NCBI GenBank assembly: GCA_002964805.2
Contig: PUDQ02000014.1
Span: forward strand, 744,001 to 808,000
Reading direction: 5' to 3'
Origin: Trametes villosa
Lineage: Eukaryota; Basidiomycota; Agaricomycetes; Polyporales; Polyporaceae
DNA length: 64,000 nt
Shown here: piece by piece, positions 1 through 11,570 of the stretch
Layout: each line of letters opens with the position of its first letter
Numbering within the stretch: the first letter of the stretch is position 1
Notes under the pieces: generated by a model
What the model was told of the DNA's origin: nothing
The model's input: only the letters and a program-made list of their open reading frames with translations
Database searches by the model: none
Translations under genes and position numbers: made by a program

Positions 1-2516
1 AGGCAGAACAGCTCCTCAGACTCTGTTGCCACCTTGCTGCAAGTGCGTGCACGCCTCCAGAATGTTGAGTATACGTTTATTGATGAGATCAGCATGGTTG
101 ACTGCAGAAGTGTATATACCATCTGCGCAAAAATGTGTGCAGCACTCAAAAATGATGGAGCACCATGTGGGGGCATCAATATGATTTTTGCAGGGGACTT
201 TGCCCAGCTGCCCCCCACCATGAGCGGCCATGCATTACATTCACACAAGGTTGGCCGGGTCATCCACCGCACCCACAGCCATGCGCAGCAGCAAGCCTCC
301 ATTGGCAAGGCACTGTGGCGCCAGTTCACCACTGTGGTCATATTGAGAGAGAACATGCGGCAGCGGTCCCAGGGTGTGAATGATGCCAAGCTCAGAACAG
401 CACTGGAAAATCTCAGATATAAATCCTGCACACCTGAGGACATCCAGCTTCTCCAATCTCGTGTTGCAGGCCGTGGTCCAGGGAGACCCAAACTAAACCA
501 GCCATGCTTCCGCAATGTGTCTATTATCACAGCCTGGAATACCCACAGAGACAAGATCAATGAGCTGGGCTGTGAGCGGTTTGCAAGGGAAAATGGCCAG
601 CCCCTGACTGCCTTTTATTCTGATGACAAGCTGTCTGCCAGCAATGACGATGAAGCAACCAAAAAGCAGAGGAGGCAGACTATGAATCCCAGGCGCTCTA
701 CCAATATTCTGAGCCCTGAACTCCAGGACTGCCTGTGGAATCTCTCACATACCCTGACAGACCACCTGCCTGGCAAGCTCACACTGTGTGTTGGGATGCC
801 AGTGATGATTAAAATCAATGAAGCGACAGAGTGCTGCGTGACCAATGGTGCGGAGGGAGTGGTGGTAGGCTGGAAGTCCAGACCCATCAGCGAAGACAAG
901 GAGACACTGGAGACATTATTTGTCAAGCTTACTGCTGCACCCACTCCAGTGAAACTGGAAGGACTCCCAGAAAATGTAGTGCCCATCAGCCACCAGTCGC
1001 GCAAGATCAGATGCAAGATGCCCAATGGAAATTTTCTGTCCATCTCCCGGGACCAGGTGTCTGTGATTCCCAACTTTGCCATGACAGACTTTGGTTCACA
1101 GGGGCGCACCCGGCCGCACAATATGTGTGATTTACAGAATTGCCGCTCTCATCAGTCCATATACACGTGCCTGTCCAGGGGATCCACATACAATGGGACT
1201 ATTATTGTGCAGCCCTTTGACCCACGGAAGCTGGCTGGGGGAATAGCGGGAAGTCTGCGCCAGGAGTTCAGGGAGCTTGAACTACTGGATGAAATAACCA
1301 CACTGCGCTACCTGGGCAAGATTTCACCTGCAGTCACTGGCATCACACGCAATGAGCTGGTCCATTCATTCAGACAGTGGAAGGGCGAGAAATTCATGCC
1401 CAAGACAATGCATGCTGCCCTGACTTGGAATGCCAATGACCCTTTCCTAGTTGAAGATGTCCAAAGTGATGCATCGTGGCAGGTGATTGAAAAACCCAAA
1501 CCCAAGGATAAAAAGCAGCCCAAGCCAACAGAAATTCAGGATCCCCAGACTAAGACATCCGGATATGTTGCAGCAAAGGGCACGCAAGCCCTGACAGCTG
1601 TAAGCAACACCATTGATAAGAAAGCAGCTAAGCGAAAAAGGGAGGATAATTCTGATGATGTGATTGCTTCTAAGAAAGTGTGTGGTGAAGAGTCAGCTCC
1701 CAGAGTCAGCCTGGTTGGATTCAAGTGGGACAGCACCAACTACAGCTGTGCCTATGACAGCATTCTCACAATACTGCTCACAGTATTTAATGAGTGTAAG
1801 CAGCAGTGGGGTGAAATAATGCCTGCACAGAATTTGCTGCTGTCCAAAATTACTGAAGGCTTCAACCGCAGCTCTACAAATGTTGGTGACTACACAATCA
1901 CAATCAGGCAGTCAATCAGAAATATTCTCCATGCCCAGGATCCTGAAATTTATCCTAACGGTCCAGTTGGAACTGACATCTATGCCCTTGTCAGAGAGCT
2001 GCTTCAAGCCTCTGAAGACACCCAGACCCAATATTATGCATGTCAATCATGCCATTATTCTAGCGAGGCTGAGGGGGCCAGCAATATTCTCTGGGACACC
2101 TCTAAGCAAATCTGGAAAAACAGCTTGTACACGGGAGGGTCATACAAGGGCCAGAGTATCACTGCCTGGATGGGTGTCATCTTCAACCAGAAGACAAGCC
2201 GGACCTGCCCCCAGTGTGAGCGGCCATTGCACCGGCTTTTGTAGCATTCAATATCCACAATGTCAAGGCAGACATCAGCACTGAAGTTGCCTTGCCAGAC
2301 CATGTAGACAGATATAGGCTGTGTGGGTTAATTTACTTTGGCAAGTTTCACTTCACATGCCGTGTAGTGGACAAACATGGTGATGTATGGTTCCACGATG
2401 GCATTAAAACTGGGACTAGTCTAGTAGCAGAGGGAAATATTATCAACCTTGATTCTAACTTGCTACAGAAAGCAGGAAAGAGGCGGGTAGGTGTTCTTCT
2501 GTATACCAAGTTGTGA
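1..2516 (+). pseudogene. Helitron PIF1-like helicase with C-terminal USP-like cysteine-protease domain, partial, frameshifted
   Basis: C-terminal part of a Helitron helicase, the motor thought to unwind DNA during rolling-circle transposition. Visible: Walker B-like FIDEISMVD (about 75-105), FAGDFAQLPP, a CVGMPVMIKIN segment, and TCLSRG-type motif VI near 1165-1185. After a lysine-rich linker (about 1480-1700) comes a region resembling ubiquitin-specific proteases: a Cys-box-like NYSCAYDS (about 1738-1761), paired CxxC motifs (YYACQSC; RTCPQC) suggesting a zinc ribbon, and a possible His box (FHFTC...VWFHDG) near 2345-2400. The reading frame breaks at about 2222-2226: the first frame stops at 2244, and homology resumes in another frame through 2514, consistent with one lost base. 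The 5' part, including Walker A, is outside the window. The protease assignment is by motif pattern only. Confidence 0.75.
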
Positions 2517-2779
2517 ATATCATTTCACTGTCCATTTCATTGTAGTTGTAGCTTTATGTCCACACCAGTCAATAGTGACATAAACGAAGTATTATGATGA
2601 AACATTATATCAATAATAAACTTCACTCCTCATCAATTGTACCTGCCGGAAACGGCCCTCTCCCCCCAAGTGATTAGTATCTCTACACAAACTGCAACTC
2701 TCACACCAAATCAATTACCCCTGAATGGTGAACATCATAGCTGATGTAACTGGAGCACACAATCATATAAAAAGCTGAA

Positions 2780-3174
2780 GAGCAATACTAGTGTTCAAAC
2801 ATCCGGAGATGTAAGGTCAGCCCTTTTATGCTAGGCTGAAATACTCCTCCAATAAAATGCCAAAAATTGCATCAGTTGCTTACATTTCTGTAGAAGATGT
2901 TCTCTGACAAGACAATTACTGTAAAGGGACATGTATACCCACTCAATCAGGGCAGTGTCCTGTATATATTACTTGTCCTGAGTGTGAAATATTTTGCACT
3001 TCTAGTACTCTTTAGCAAACATCTTTTGGCCTTACTACATACAAAGACTAGGCAGGTTCAAATCAACACGATGTTGTTAGTGAATCTTGAACTTTGTCAC
3101 CTGGTGATATATAATGATAATCCTTTGCAAAACCTCATCAATCGGACATGCCAGTATTGGCCCTCTTCCCCAAG
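2780..3174 (+). repeat. Helitron 3' terminal repeat, copy 1
   Basis: About 400 bp shared with 12790-13449 (same strand) and, more diverged, with 9269-9560 (opposite strand). Shared landmarks are AATACTAGTGTTCAAACATC (upstream part), CACTCAATCAGGGCAGTGTC, and the last 60 bp with AACCTCATCAATCGGACATG, the small hairpin and the CAAG end. No ORF is conserved here. Confidence 0.75.
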
Positions 3175-5812
3175 TCAGAATTATCCTCCCTTTTTCGCTT
3201 AGCTGCTTTCTTATCAATGGTGTTGCTTACAGCTGTCAGGGCTTGCGTGCCCTTTGCTGCAACATATCCGGATGTCTTAGTCTGGGGATCCTGAATTTCT
3301 GTTGGCTTGGGCTGCTTTTTATCCTTGGGTTTGGGTTTTTCAATCACCTGCCACGATGCATCACTTTGGACATCTTCAACTAGGAAAGGGTCATTGGCAT
3401 TCCAAGTCAGGGCAGCATGCATTGTCTTGGGCATGAATTTCTCGCCCTTCCACTGTCTGAATGAATGGACCAGCTCATTGCGTGTGATGCCAGTGACTGC
3501 AGGTGAAATCTTGCCCAGGTAGCGCAGTTTGGTTATCTCATCCAGCAGTTCAAGCTCCCTGAACTCCTGGCACAGACTTCCTGCTATTCCCCCAGTCAGC
3601 TTCCGCGGGTCAAAGGGCTGCACAATAATAGTCCCATTGTATGTGGATCCCCTGGACAGGCACGTGTATATTGACTGATGAGAGCGGCAATTCTGTAAAT
3701 CACACACATTGTGCGGCCGGGTGCGCCCCTGGGAACCAAAGTCTGTCATGGCAAAGTTGGGAATCACAGACACCTGATCACGGGAGATGGACATGAAATT
3801 TCCATTGGGCATCTTGCATCTGATCTTGCGCGACTGGTGGCTGATGGGCACTACATTTTCTGGGAGTCCTTCCAGCTTCACTGGAGTAGGTGCAGCAGTA
3901 AGCTTGACAAATAATGTCTCCAGTGTCTCCTTGTCTTTGCTGATGGGTCTGGACTTCCAGCCGACCACCACTCCCTCTGCCCCATTGGTCACGCAGCACT
4001 CTGTCGCTTCATTGATTTTGATCATCACTGGCATCCCAACACACAGCGTGAGCTTGCCAGGCAGGTGGTCTGTCAGGGTATGTGAGAGATTCCACAGGCA
4101 GTCCTGGAGTTCAGGGCTCAGAATATTAGTAGAGCGCCTGGGATTCATAGTCTGCCTCCTCTGCTTTTTGGTTGCTTCATCGTCATTACTGGCAGACAGC
4201 TTGTCAACAGAATAAAAGGCAGTCAGGGGCTGGCCATTTTCCCTTGCAAACCGCTCGCAGCCCAGCTCATTGATCTTGTCTCTGTGGGTATTCCAGGCTG
4301 TGATAATAGACACATTGCGGAAGCATGGCTGGTTTAGTTTGGGTCTCCCTGGACCACGGCCTGCAACACGAGATTGGAGAAGCTGGATGTCCTCAGGTGT
4401 GCAGGATTTATATCTGAGATTTTCCAGTGCTGTTCTGAGCTTGGCATCATTCACACCCTGGGACCGCTGCCGCATGTTCTCTCTCAATATGACCACAGTG
4501 GTGAACTGGCGCCACAGTGCCTTGCCAATGGAGGCTTGCTGCTGCGCATGGCTGTGGGTGCGGTGGATGACCCGGCCAACCTTGTGTGAATGTAATGCAT
4601 GGCCGCTCATGGTGGGGGGCAGCTGGGCAAAGTCCCCTGCAAAAATCATATTGATGCCCCCACATGGTGCTCCATCATTTTTGAGTGCTGCACACATTTT
4701 TGCGCAGATGGTATATACACTTCTGCAGTCAACCATGCTGATCTCATCAATAAACGTATACTCAACATTCTGGAGGCGTGCACGCACTTGCAGCAAGGTG
4801 GCAACAGAGTCTGAGGAGCTGTTCTGCCTGAGACCCAGCATGGAGTTGGTATGTAGAGCCTCCGATCAGGGCAGCAGCAGACCCAGTGGGTGCCATGCAC
4901 ATAAACCGGTAGCTTTCCTGGCGTGCGGCGAAAAATTGCGTGAGGGCTTTGATGACCTGGGACTTTCCAGTGCCTGCCATGCCCCCAAGATACATTTTAA
5001 GATGCTCGCCATTGGACTCTACAGCATGGTTGGCCACAATACGGAAGGCATGCTCCTGCGCTTCATTGAGGCTGAATTCTTTGGCAGTGGTGTCAATGAG
5101 TGCCTGCGCCTCCTGGTCCTTTGCTCTGAATGCTTTGCTCATATAGTATGACTTGTCAATCACCTTGACCTCGTCGACGTCTGTGTTGGCAGGTAGGGAA
5201 TTATTTGCATTAGCAGGTTTCTTCAGAGCAGCCTGTGCATCCCGGGCATCCAATATTTCCTGGCGCTTGCTGGCAAGAATATTCTTCCAGTCAGCTGAGC
5301 TCATGTCTTCCTTGCTTTGGAACCGAGAGGGCAGGTCAGCTGCTGCCTTTTCTTTCATGGGGTCTAGCCAGCCAGAGCCCTGAATAATCTGTTCTGCCTG
5401 GGCCATTTGTGTTCGCCTGCTGATTTCCGCGTTGCTCAGCTCTGTCCAGTCATTAGCACGCAGGACCATGGCTTCAATTTCACTGATATCCAGTTCACCA
5501 TCATCATTATAATACTGGGTGTCCATGTCATCGAGGGTGGCATTATCCAGGTTGAAAGGCGAGCTGCCGGTCTTTGCACCCTTTTTGCGAGCTGCAGAAA
5601 AGTCATCCCTGGCATCATTGCACTCATACTTGATATGGAAAAACTTCATGACCTCCTTCTGCCTCTCAGTGAACGAATATTTGTTGAATACATCATCCCA
5701 AAGCACATCCTGACTAGGCCTCAGATCCTGCCCTGCCCGCCACGGCTTGAAGAGTGTGAGCATGGTCATGCAGTACTGCTCCCGGTTGCCTGCATCACTG
5801 TTGGAGGACCTC
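3175..5812 (-). pseudogene. Helitron-2 PIF1-like helicase fragment, frameshifted and truncated at both ends
   Basis: Minus-strand helicase copy. It carries Walker A GMAGTGKS (about 4960-4985), then the same motifs as Helitron-1 (FIDEISMVD, FAGDFAQLPP, TCLSRG) down to the lysine-rich linker at 3175, where Helitron-1 interrupts it. A one-base indel near 4849 splits it: one frame covers 6543-4762, the other 4841-3138. Upstream of Walker A is a Helitron-typical region (YCMTMLTLFKPWR) reaching about 5812, where it is joined in frame to copia integrase sequence. It is not functional as it stands. Confidence 0.8.
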
Positions 5813-7323
5813 CTCTTGAGCAGGAAGAGAGCCCGGAAACACAAGTGGTCGTCCACAAAGATGACCCAGTAGCGGAACCCCTGGTGGGTCTGCTTCCACA
5901 GAGCGCCCTTCAAGTCCGAGTGGACGAGGACACCCCGGGAGGGCGCACGATGCGACAAGGAGGGGAAGGGGTTGGCATGCATCTTGCCAGCAAGACAAGG
6001 CTCGCAGATGGGATCTGGGTGTGCCGTCGACCTGAGCATGAGCCCAGTGACCAGGCCCTTGTCTAGCAGCGTCCTGACGCTGTCTGGGGCGCAGTGGGCA
6101 AAGCGACGGTGCCAGAGCGCAAGATCCATGGGAAGCGTCGAAGCGAGCTGAGCTAGCTCTGCTGCAGGGGGATCTGGAGCGGTGGTGGTGCCGGCAAGGA
6201 GGGCAGTGTTGCACTCGTTGATGGGGGCACAGAAGAGTGTCCTGCCGTCGAGGGCGAAGTCCATACGCGCAGAGGAGATGGAGACGGTGAAACGACGGTG
6301 TTTGGTCAAGAACAGGACAGACAGGAGGTTGTTTCTAAGCGCAGGGACATGCAGAACCCTCGTGAACTCGACGTCTCGGCCCTCTCTCCCCCAACCAGCG
6401 GTCTGAAGACGACCGAGCCCACCCCGGACGAGTAGACGACCTGGTTGCCCGCCAGACGGATCGGAACGCGCAGAGGCTCGTAGTTGCGAAGCCAGTGACA
6501 ATGGGGAGTCATATGAGACGTGGTCCCTGTGTCTGCATTCCAATCGACGTCAGCATCGAGCTGGAGAGGAGATAGAGCGTCCCCAGGGTCAGGGAGACGG
6601 AGACTTGCGCTGCCAGCAAACTCCTGGATGGAGGAGGAGGTGGGGGACGCGTCCTGGGCCTTGTTCGCGCTCTCTGCGCGCGGCTTGCGCGGTTCCTGGG
6701 CCTGCTTCTGCGCGCGCTGGAACTTGAAGCACTGGGACATGGTGTGGTTGTCCCGGTAGCAGAACTCGCACTTGGAGCGAGGGGAGTGCGTCGCAGAGGC
6801 AGAGAGGGCGGTGGACGACGCCAGGGACGTCTCAGAGGTGTGGGAGCGGTTGATCTCGTGGTTCTGGAAGGCAGAGACGATGGTGGCCTTGCTGAGCTTG
6901 TCCTGGAGCAGGAGAGCGTCGATGAGGGAGGTGTACTGGTCTGGGAGGGCCCGGATGAGCGCCATGGACTGCAGCTCGTCGTCGAGGTCCTTCAGGGTGA
7001 AGTTCTGGGGGCGGAGATTCTGGATGGAGCGCATGGACTCCTCAACGCGAGCAGAAAGTGAGGATGACCTCGCTTTTCCGGATGGAGAAGAGGGTGTTGT
7101 AGGCGTTGAAGCATGCTTCAAGGCGACGGACGACGTGGGCAGCCTCCAGCTTCTTCCAGATGTCGACAGGCTCGTCCTCAGAGCCAGCAAAGTGGATCCG
7201 CTGCTCAGGCTCCACAGCAAGGAAGATCTCACCAGCAGCCTTCTCCTCACGCCTCAGCCACTCTTTCTGCTTCTCCTCGTCCTTGGAGGGCATGAACTTA
7301 GTCCCCTTGACCAGAGACGCCAT
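5813..7323 (-). pseudogene. Ty1/copia gag-protease-integrase fragment
   Basis: Remnant of a copia polyprotein. Gag starts at ATG 7323 (MASLVKGTKF...). It has a CX2CX4HX4C zinc knuckle (CEFCYRDNHTMSQC region, about 6735-6775), an aspartic protease site ADTGTTSHM (about 6520), a GAG-pre-integrase zinc region (LWHRRFAH...CEPC, about 6105-5995), and the first strand of the integrase core (HSDLKGAL; WVIFVDD). It stops at about 5813, where Helitron-2 begins; integrase core, RT and RNase H are missing. Two frameshifts are evident, near 7060 (gag) and near 6375-6420 (after the protease). No LTR was recognised on either side. Confidence 0.75.
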
Positions 7324-9268
7324 GATGCAGGCAACCTATTGAATGTAATGATTCTTTGCGTTCTTTGCGTCCGTTTGACTTCAGACTTTGCACAGCGCTC
7401 GTGCGCGGTGCCTCCTTCCTATTCTAGAATTCTTAGGTATTTGGCCCATGCCTCGTCCTCCCTGCGGTCCTCGTCGTCTGCTTTCCTCAGCAGCTCAACT
7501 TGGACCACAGGTGAGATACAGGTCGTTCTTCATGTAATGTATTAGCAGCTCAACTTGGACCACAGTTTGTTGTCTGTCAACTTGAGCCCCAGCCTTCGCT
7601 CTCAGCAGCATCAGGCTCTAACAGGTTATGAGCCCTGCGCTCTGACTGCCCCTGCTCGACTCCCTGCTCTCTGCTTGCCATCCAACCCCATCTGCGCTCT
7701 GATCTTCCTTCAAGAGTCACCCCCTCCTCTCTCTGTGCTTTCCAGCCCCTATCTGAGCGAAAATTTTCCCTGGATCTCTCCTGATCCCAAATCGCGTCAT
7801 CGTCGCTCGCGCTTCCGCCCACCGCTCCCGCACCATGTCGTCGTCCTCCACTCCAAGTTTCAAGCCCCTCTCGTCGTCCAACTACCCCCAATGAAGGGGA
7901 GAGATAAGGGCCTGGCTGATGAAGCATGGCCTCTGGTGGAAGTGAGCCGCCAATGAAGTTGGGAACAAATGCCTCAGACTCGTCCAGAAGCAGAATTGCG
8001 AACCAGGTCGTTGCCGGTCCACCGGCTAGCTGACATCAGCAAAATGCTGGTCCAGCGCCGAGCACGTCAGGGGCCTTGCCTGGCGCCCGCTCACTTGGCT
8101 TGGCTCTGGCCGGGACTCCAACGAGTGCCTGCTGGTGGGCTGCTTGATGCAAACAGCGAGGAAGGCAGGGTGGCGTCCCAGCGAGCAACGCGGGCGACGA
8201 TGCTGGAGCATGAAGCTTGAAGCTTGAGCTTGACGCCCCAGGCTTAAGCCTCGTCATACTCATGCAATCAAGTTCAGAGTAGACAGATTTATGCTAATCC
8301 TTGTTATCACAGGTGAATTCCTGTTGACCTCAGAGAGTAATAACATCAGTAAGGCTAGACAAAGCAGATTATGCAGAGGCGAGTGAAAAAAGCCCAAGTG
8401 TTACGGCTGGCATGGGTTGTGGGCAGATAGACCGCCCACCCACCCGTCGACTTCGCATACTTGCTGTCGGCTGGTGGTCACCGTTAGCGCATGGCGCGCA
8501 CGGGCCATGCCGAGGACTGGCTGCTTCACTCGGTTGGACTGGCAACACCCCGGGTCGCAGTGAGCTGCTTTGCCTCTCAACTCTCGCAGGCAGCCCAGCC
8601 AAAACTCGAAACGCAGCTTTCTTCACCATGCTGCATTCACAGTCCAACGGATTGACGGTCCAGCGGGAGCCGCCTCTGCCTCCGCCGCCTATCCAAAGCC
8701 TCTGTTTTACTTTACTGGCATGGAGCCCCATATTCTCCTCCTCTTCTACAACGTCCACTCCTGCTCCCTCAACGCTGCCTGTGCTCTTCATTACGTCCTT
8801 GACCCCCCTGCGCTCATCCTCGCCATCCGTGAACACATATGGGTATCAAGGGCCTGTGGCAGGTAAGCCTCAGTGTGAGTCCTGTCGGGACCCTTTGTGC
8901 TTATCGTCTTTCTAGGTCTTGGGTTCTGACGGGGTTCCCAAGAAGCGGTCCTTGAGGATGCTCACCATCACGGACGGGTTCGAAGGACCCCGGCCTGACC
9001 GGTTGTTTCGCCTTGGTATCAGCCTTAGAGAGATGTGCAATGAGAAGCATATGAACACTTTGCAACAGGGATCAAAGGGGCGCAATTGGTGCAGCACAGG
9101 GAGGCTGCTCGCAGGAACAGGGCTGCAATGAGGAGGAACCGTGAAGGTGAGTGTGAGGTGCGGGGAGAGGGTGTAGTGAGAAGAGGGTGTGGTGGGGAGA
9201 GGGCGTGGTGAGAAGAGGGTGTGGTGGGGAGAGGGGGGGAGATCTACGCAAGGATAGGGACAAAGAGA
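7324..9268. other. Unassigned region with short repeats
   Basis: No recognisable gene. A 22 bp direct repeat (AGCAGCTCAACTTGGACCAC plus AG) occurs at 7488-7509 and 7543-7564. A G-rich 32 bp tandem repeat occupies 9176-9239 (two copies, GTGAGAAGAGGGTGTGGTGG core). ORFs of 60-170 codons exist on both strands but match nothing I know and have no convincing splice sites. The part nearest 7324 may include a copia leader or LTR. Confidence 0.4.
9176..9239. repeat. G-rich minisatellite, 32 bp unit, two copies
   Basis: Two adjacent near-identical 32 bp units with runs of GGG and GGGG, from 9176 and 9208. A looser, shorter copy precedes them. The G-runs could form a quadruplex on the plus strand. Confidence 0.7.
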
Positions 9269-9560
9269 CTTGGAGGGAGAGGGCCAATACTGGCATGTGC
9301 GATTGATAAGGTGTTGTAGGTGCTTTTGATAATGAATAAACATTTACCTGTCACTAGATAGCTGACATGGAGTACTGATCATGTGAAGTCAACACAAGGC
9401 CTTAATGTGCCTCCATATGCCAAGGTTTGCTGACAACACCAGGTTAATATGTACCTGCCTGCTTGCTGGTTGTGTAAGGCCAAAAGTTACCTGCTAAAGA
9501 CCATTGGGCATGCTGACTGTGTTATGGATTGGACAAGCAATGTTCACAATGCACTGCACT
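9269..9560 (-). repeat. Helitron 3' terminal repeat, copy 2 (opposite strand)
   Basis: On the minus strand the sequence ends with the same hairpin, a C/T-rich spacer and CCAAG at 9269, followed by T on that strand (A9268). Further inside, AAGGCCAAAAG, TGCTAAAGA and GACAAGCAATGT match the other copies. It is clearly more diverged than copies 1 and 3. The body of this Helitron would extend towards higher coordinates; no helicase is seen there. Confidence 0.65.
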
Positions 9561-10429
9561 AATCAAGTTAGTATAAATGTTACTTTCAGCAACTGTCTCA
9601 TTAGAGGGTAGCCCCTACAGAATATCACCTACACTGTGATCACACTCACCAGGATGATAATATACTCCCCTTTCTGGTCGCCAAATCCCATAGCCTCTTG
9701 AATGGAGTATCCCCGACCAGGCCGACCCCATCACCCCGGCGGGCATGGTATGAGTGCAGAGAGTGCAGCCATGGTGGAATACTGGAGTGCAAATTCAGTG
9801 AGCGGGAATGTTGGCATTCACAAATTCTGATATTTATTGAGTGCACCTGGGAGTGAAACGTCTACTATAATCAGGCATCGCGCCCTTCTATCTCTGGCCT
9901 GACAAGGAACGTCCCTGGATGGATGCTGTGGAAGTGTTCACGAAGTGGTGGGAAATGTGTAGCAGGATGGGTATCAACCAGACCGGGTATGTCTTCCGGT
10001 CGAGATCTCATTTCAATGAGGTAAGTGTCAAACCGGATGCAGGCATGGTATGTTAAGGACCGCGAGTACTTGGGATCATGCTCGGGCTAACTCTTATATC
10101 CTGCAGTCCTTGGATAGCTTTCTCGAGTGTTTCCGCAATAACATGGTCAACGTCGACATCGACCCCCGCCCGTACGGCATGCGTTCTTGCCGTTGTGGAG
10201 GATGTCAATACCTCACGATGGTTCTTTGGTGGCCGATCTGGAATATTTGCTCGTGGGGAGGATGGGCAGAGAACTTCGACAACCCCGGAACAATCTTCTG
10301 GTATCTCCTCTCCTGGGTCGACTCACCTACCTACCCTAGGTGTGTACCAGAGCCTACAGTGTTTTCCTGATAAAGCATTGCTCTTTACTAGCCTGATTGT
10401 TTACTACTCTGGTATACATTACTGAAGTG

Positions 10430-11570
10430 TAATTGTGACACACAGCTGGCTACCAGATGTTACCATGGTGTGATGCCCTATCACTATCACTATCACTATC
10501 ACAGTGCCAAGTTGTACACAATGTGTTACTCCCTATAGAAGCACTGTTAGCACCCTCTGCTGCTTCAGATAGCGGTTGACAAAGTGGTTGCCCATGCTGT
10601 ACCACCTAGGGTTACACAGGTGCCCCCCGTGAGCATTAGAGCAAAGTTAGCACAGCAGTTAGAGTGGCTGTGTACATAATCTAGTATATAACCCTAGAGT
10701 TTCTAATGCATTGGGACCCTAACCCAAGGTTTGTATACAGAAGTTGTATGTAGCACTTACTTTAGATCTAATGATTTGTCAGTTGAGATTGAAAATATTT
10801 TCCATAGGGTCAGATTGGCGTTACAGGATTTGGCTGGGAGCTCACCCCATAAGAAATGATTTCTTTGTTTCTCATCAGTTGTGATTAGCAGCTGCTGCTT
10901 TCTGCGCTCTTCAGACACCGGCCTACATCTGCTTGCAGAGTTATTGAGACCACCCAGATCATACAGGAAAAACCATGGAAACATCTGAGGATACAGCTGG
11001 GGATTATGGTACAGGCTTTCTGGCTCGGCGGACTGGCCTATCCCAAGCACCTTTCCCTCAGATTTGAAGTGTTCTATGGCACGTGTAGAGATCTCATATG
11101 GCCTAACCTTTCCCATTACGATTGATGAGGAACGAAGAAATCGTTTCTTATGGGGTGAGCTCCCAGCCAAAAAGTGTGACGCCAAGTCGACCCCGTGGGA
11201 AAATATTTTCAATCTCAGCTAACAAATCATTAGATTTGAAATAAGCGCCGTATAGAACTTCCACATACAAGCTTGAGGTTAGGGTCACAGTCCATTAGAA
11301 ACTCTAGGGTTAGAGACTAGATCATGCACACAGCCACTCTGACCGCTTGCTAGCCTTGCTCTAATGCTCTATGGTGGGCGCCTGTGTAACCCTAGGTGAC
11401 ACAGCATGGGCAATCACTCTCCCCACCACTGTTTGAAGCCACAAGATATGCTATTAATGCTTTCATAAGGGATATACATATGATTACACATCAGAAGTAC
11501 AGCAGTAATGGGTGACATAACATCATTCCATACTGAGATTATGTAGCCTTTCTTCACAACCATACTTTAG
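10430..11570. mobile_element. Long inverted-repeat (foldback/MITE-like) element
   Basis: Arms of roughly 450 bp, about 10430-10888 and 11114-11570, are imperfect reverse complements around a loop of about 225 bp. Matching landmarks include CCTAGGGTTACACAGG with CCTGTGTAACCCTAGG, GGGAGCTCACCCCATAAGAA with its complement, and GAAAATATTTTCC with GGAAAATATTTTC. Arm identity falls towards the outside, so the termini and any target duplication are unresolved. The only sizeable ORF (minus, 10757-11212) runs through both arms and is probably a by-product. No transposase is encoded. Confidence 0.7.

Larger units (their letters stand above)
1..3174 (+). mobile_element. Helitron-1, 3' portion (5' end beyond the window)
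   Basis: The right-hand part of a rolling-circle Helitron. It has a PIF1-type helicase ORF open from base 1, a C-terminal protease-like region, then about 650 bp of non-coding DNA ending at 3174. The proposed 3' terminus is a small hairpin (GCCA-GTAT-TGGC around 3150-3161), an 11-nt spacer and CAAG (3171-3174), followed by host T at 3175. Two more ends with the same layout lie at 9269 (minus) and 13449 (plus), which supports the boundary. Bases 3175 onward continue the helicase gene of an oppositely oriented Helitron, so Helitron-1 inserted between A and T of its own relative. The RepHel/HUH part lies outside the window. Confidence 0.8.
1..4829. repeat. Large inverted repeat: arms 1-1655 and 3175-4829
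   Basis: Base i pairs with base 4830-i over about 1655 bp. The two arms encode almost the same helicase peptide, with only scattered substitutions. The 1519 bp spacer (1656-3174) is the rest of Helitron-1. The arms arise because Helitron-1 inserted in opposite orientation into the coding region of a close relative; they are not TIRs of a DNA transposon. Confidence 0.9.

Noticed and set aside
10757..11212. 151-codon minus ORF in the inverted-repeat element
   Set aside because: It crosses both inverted arms and the loop, lacks a known domain, and is not expected to be conserved.
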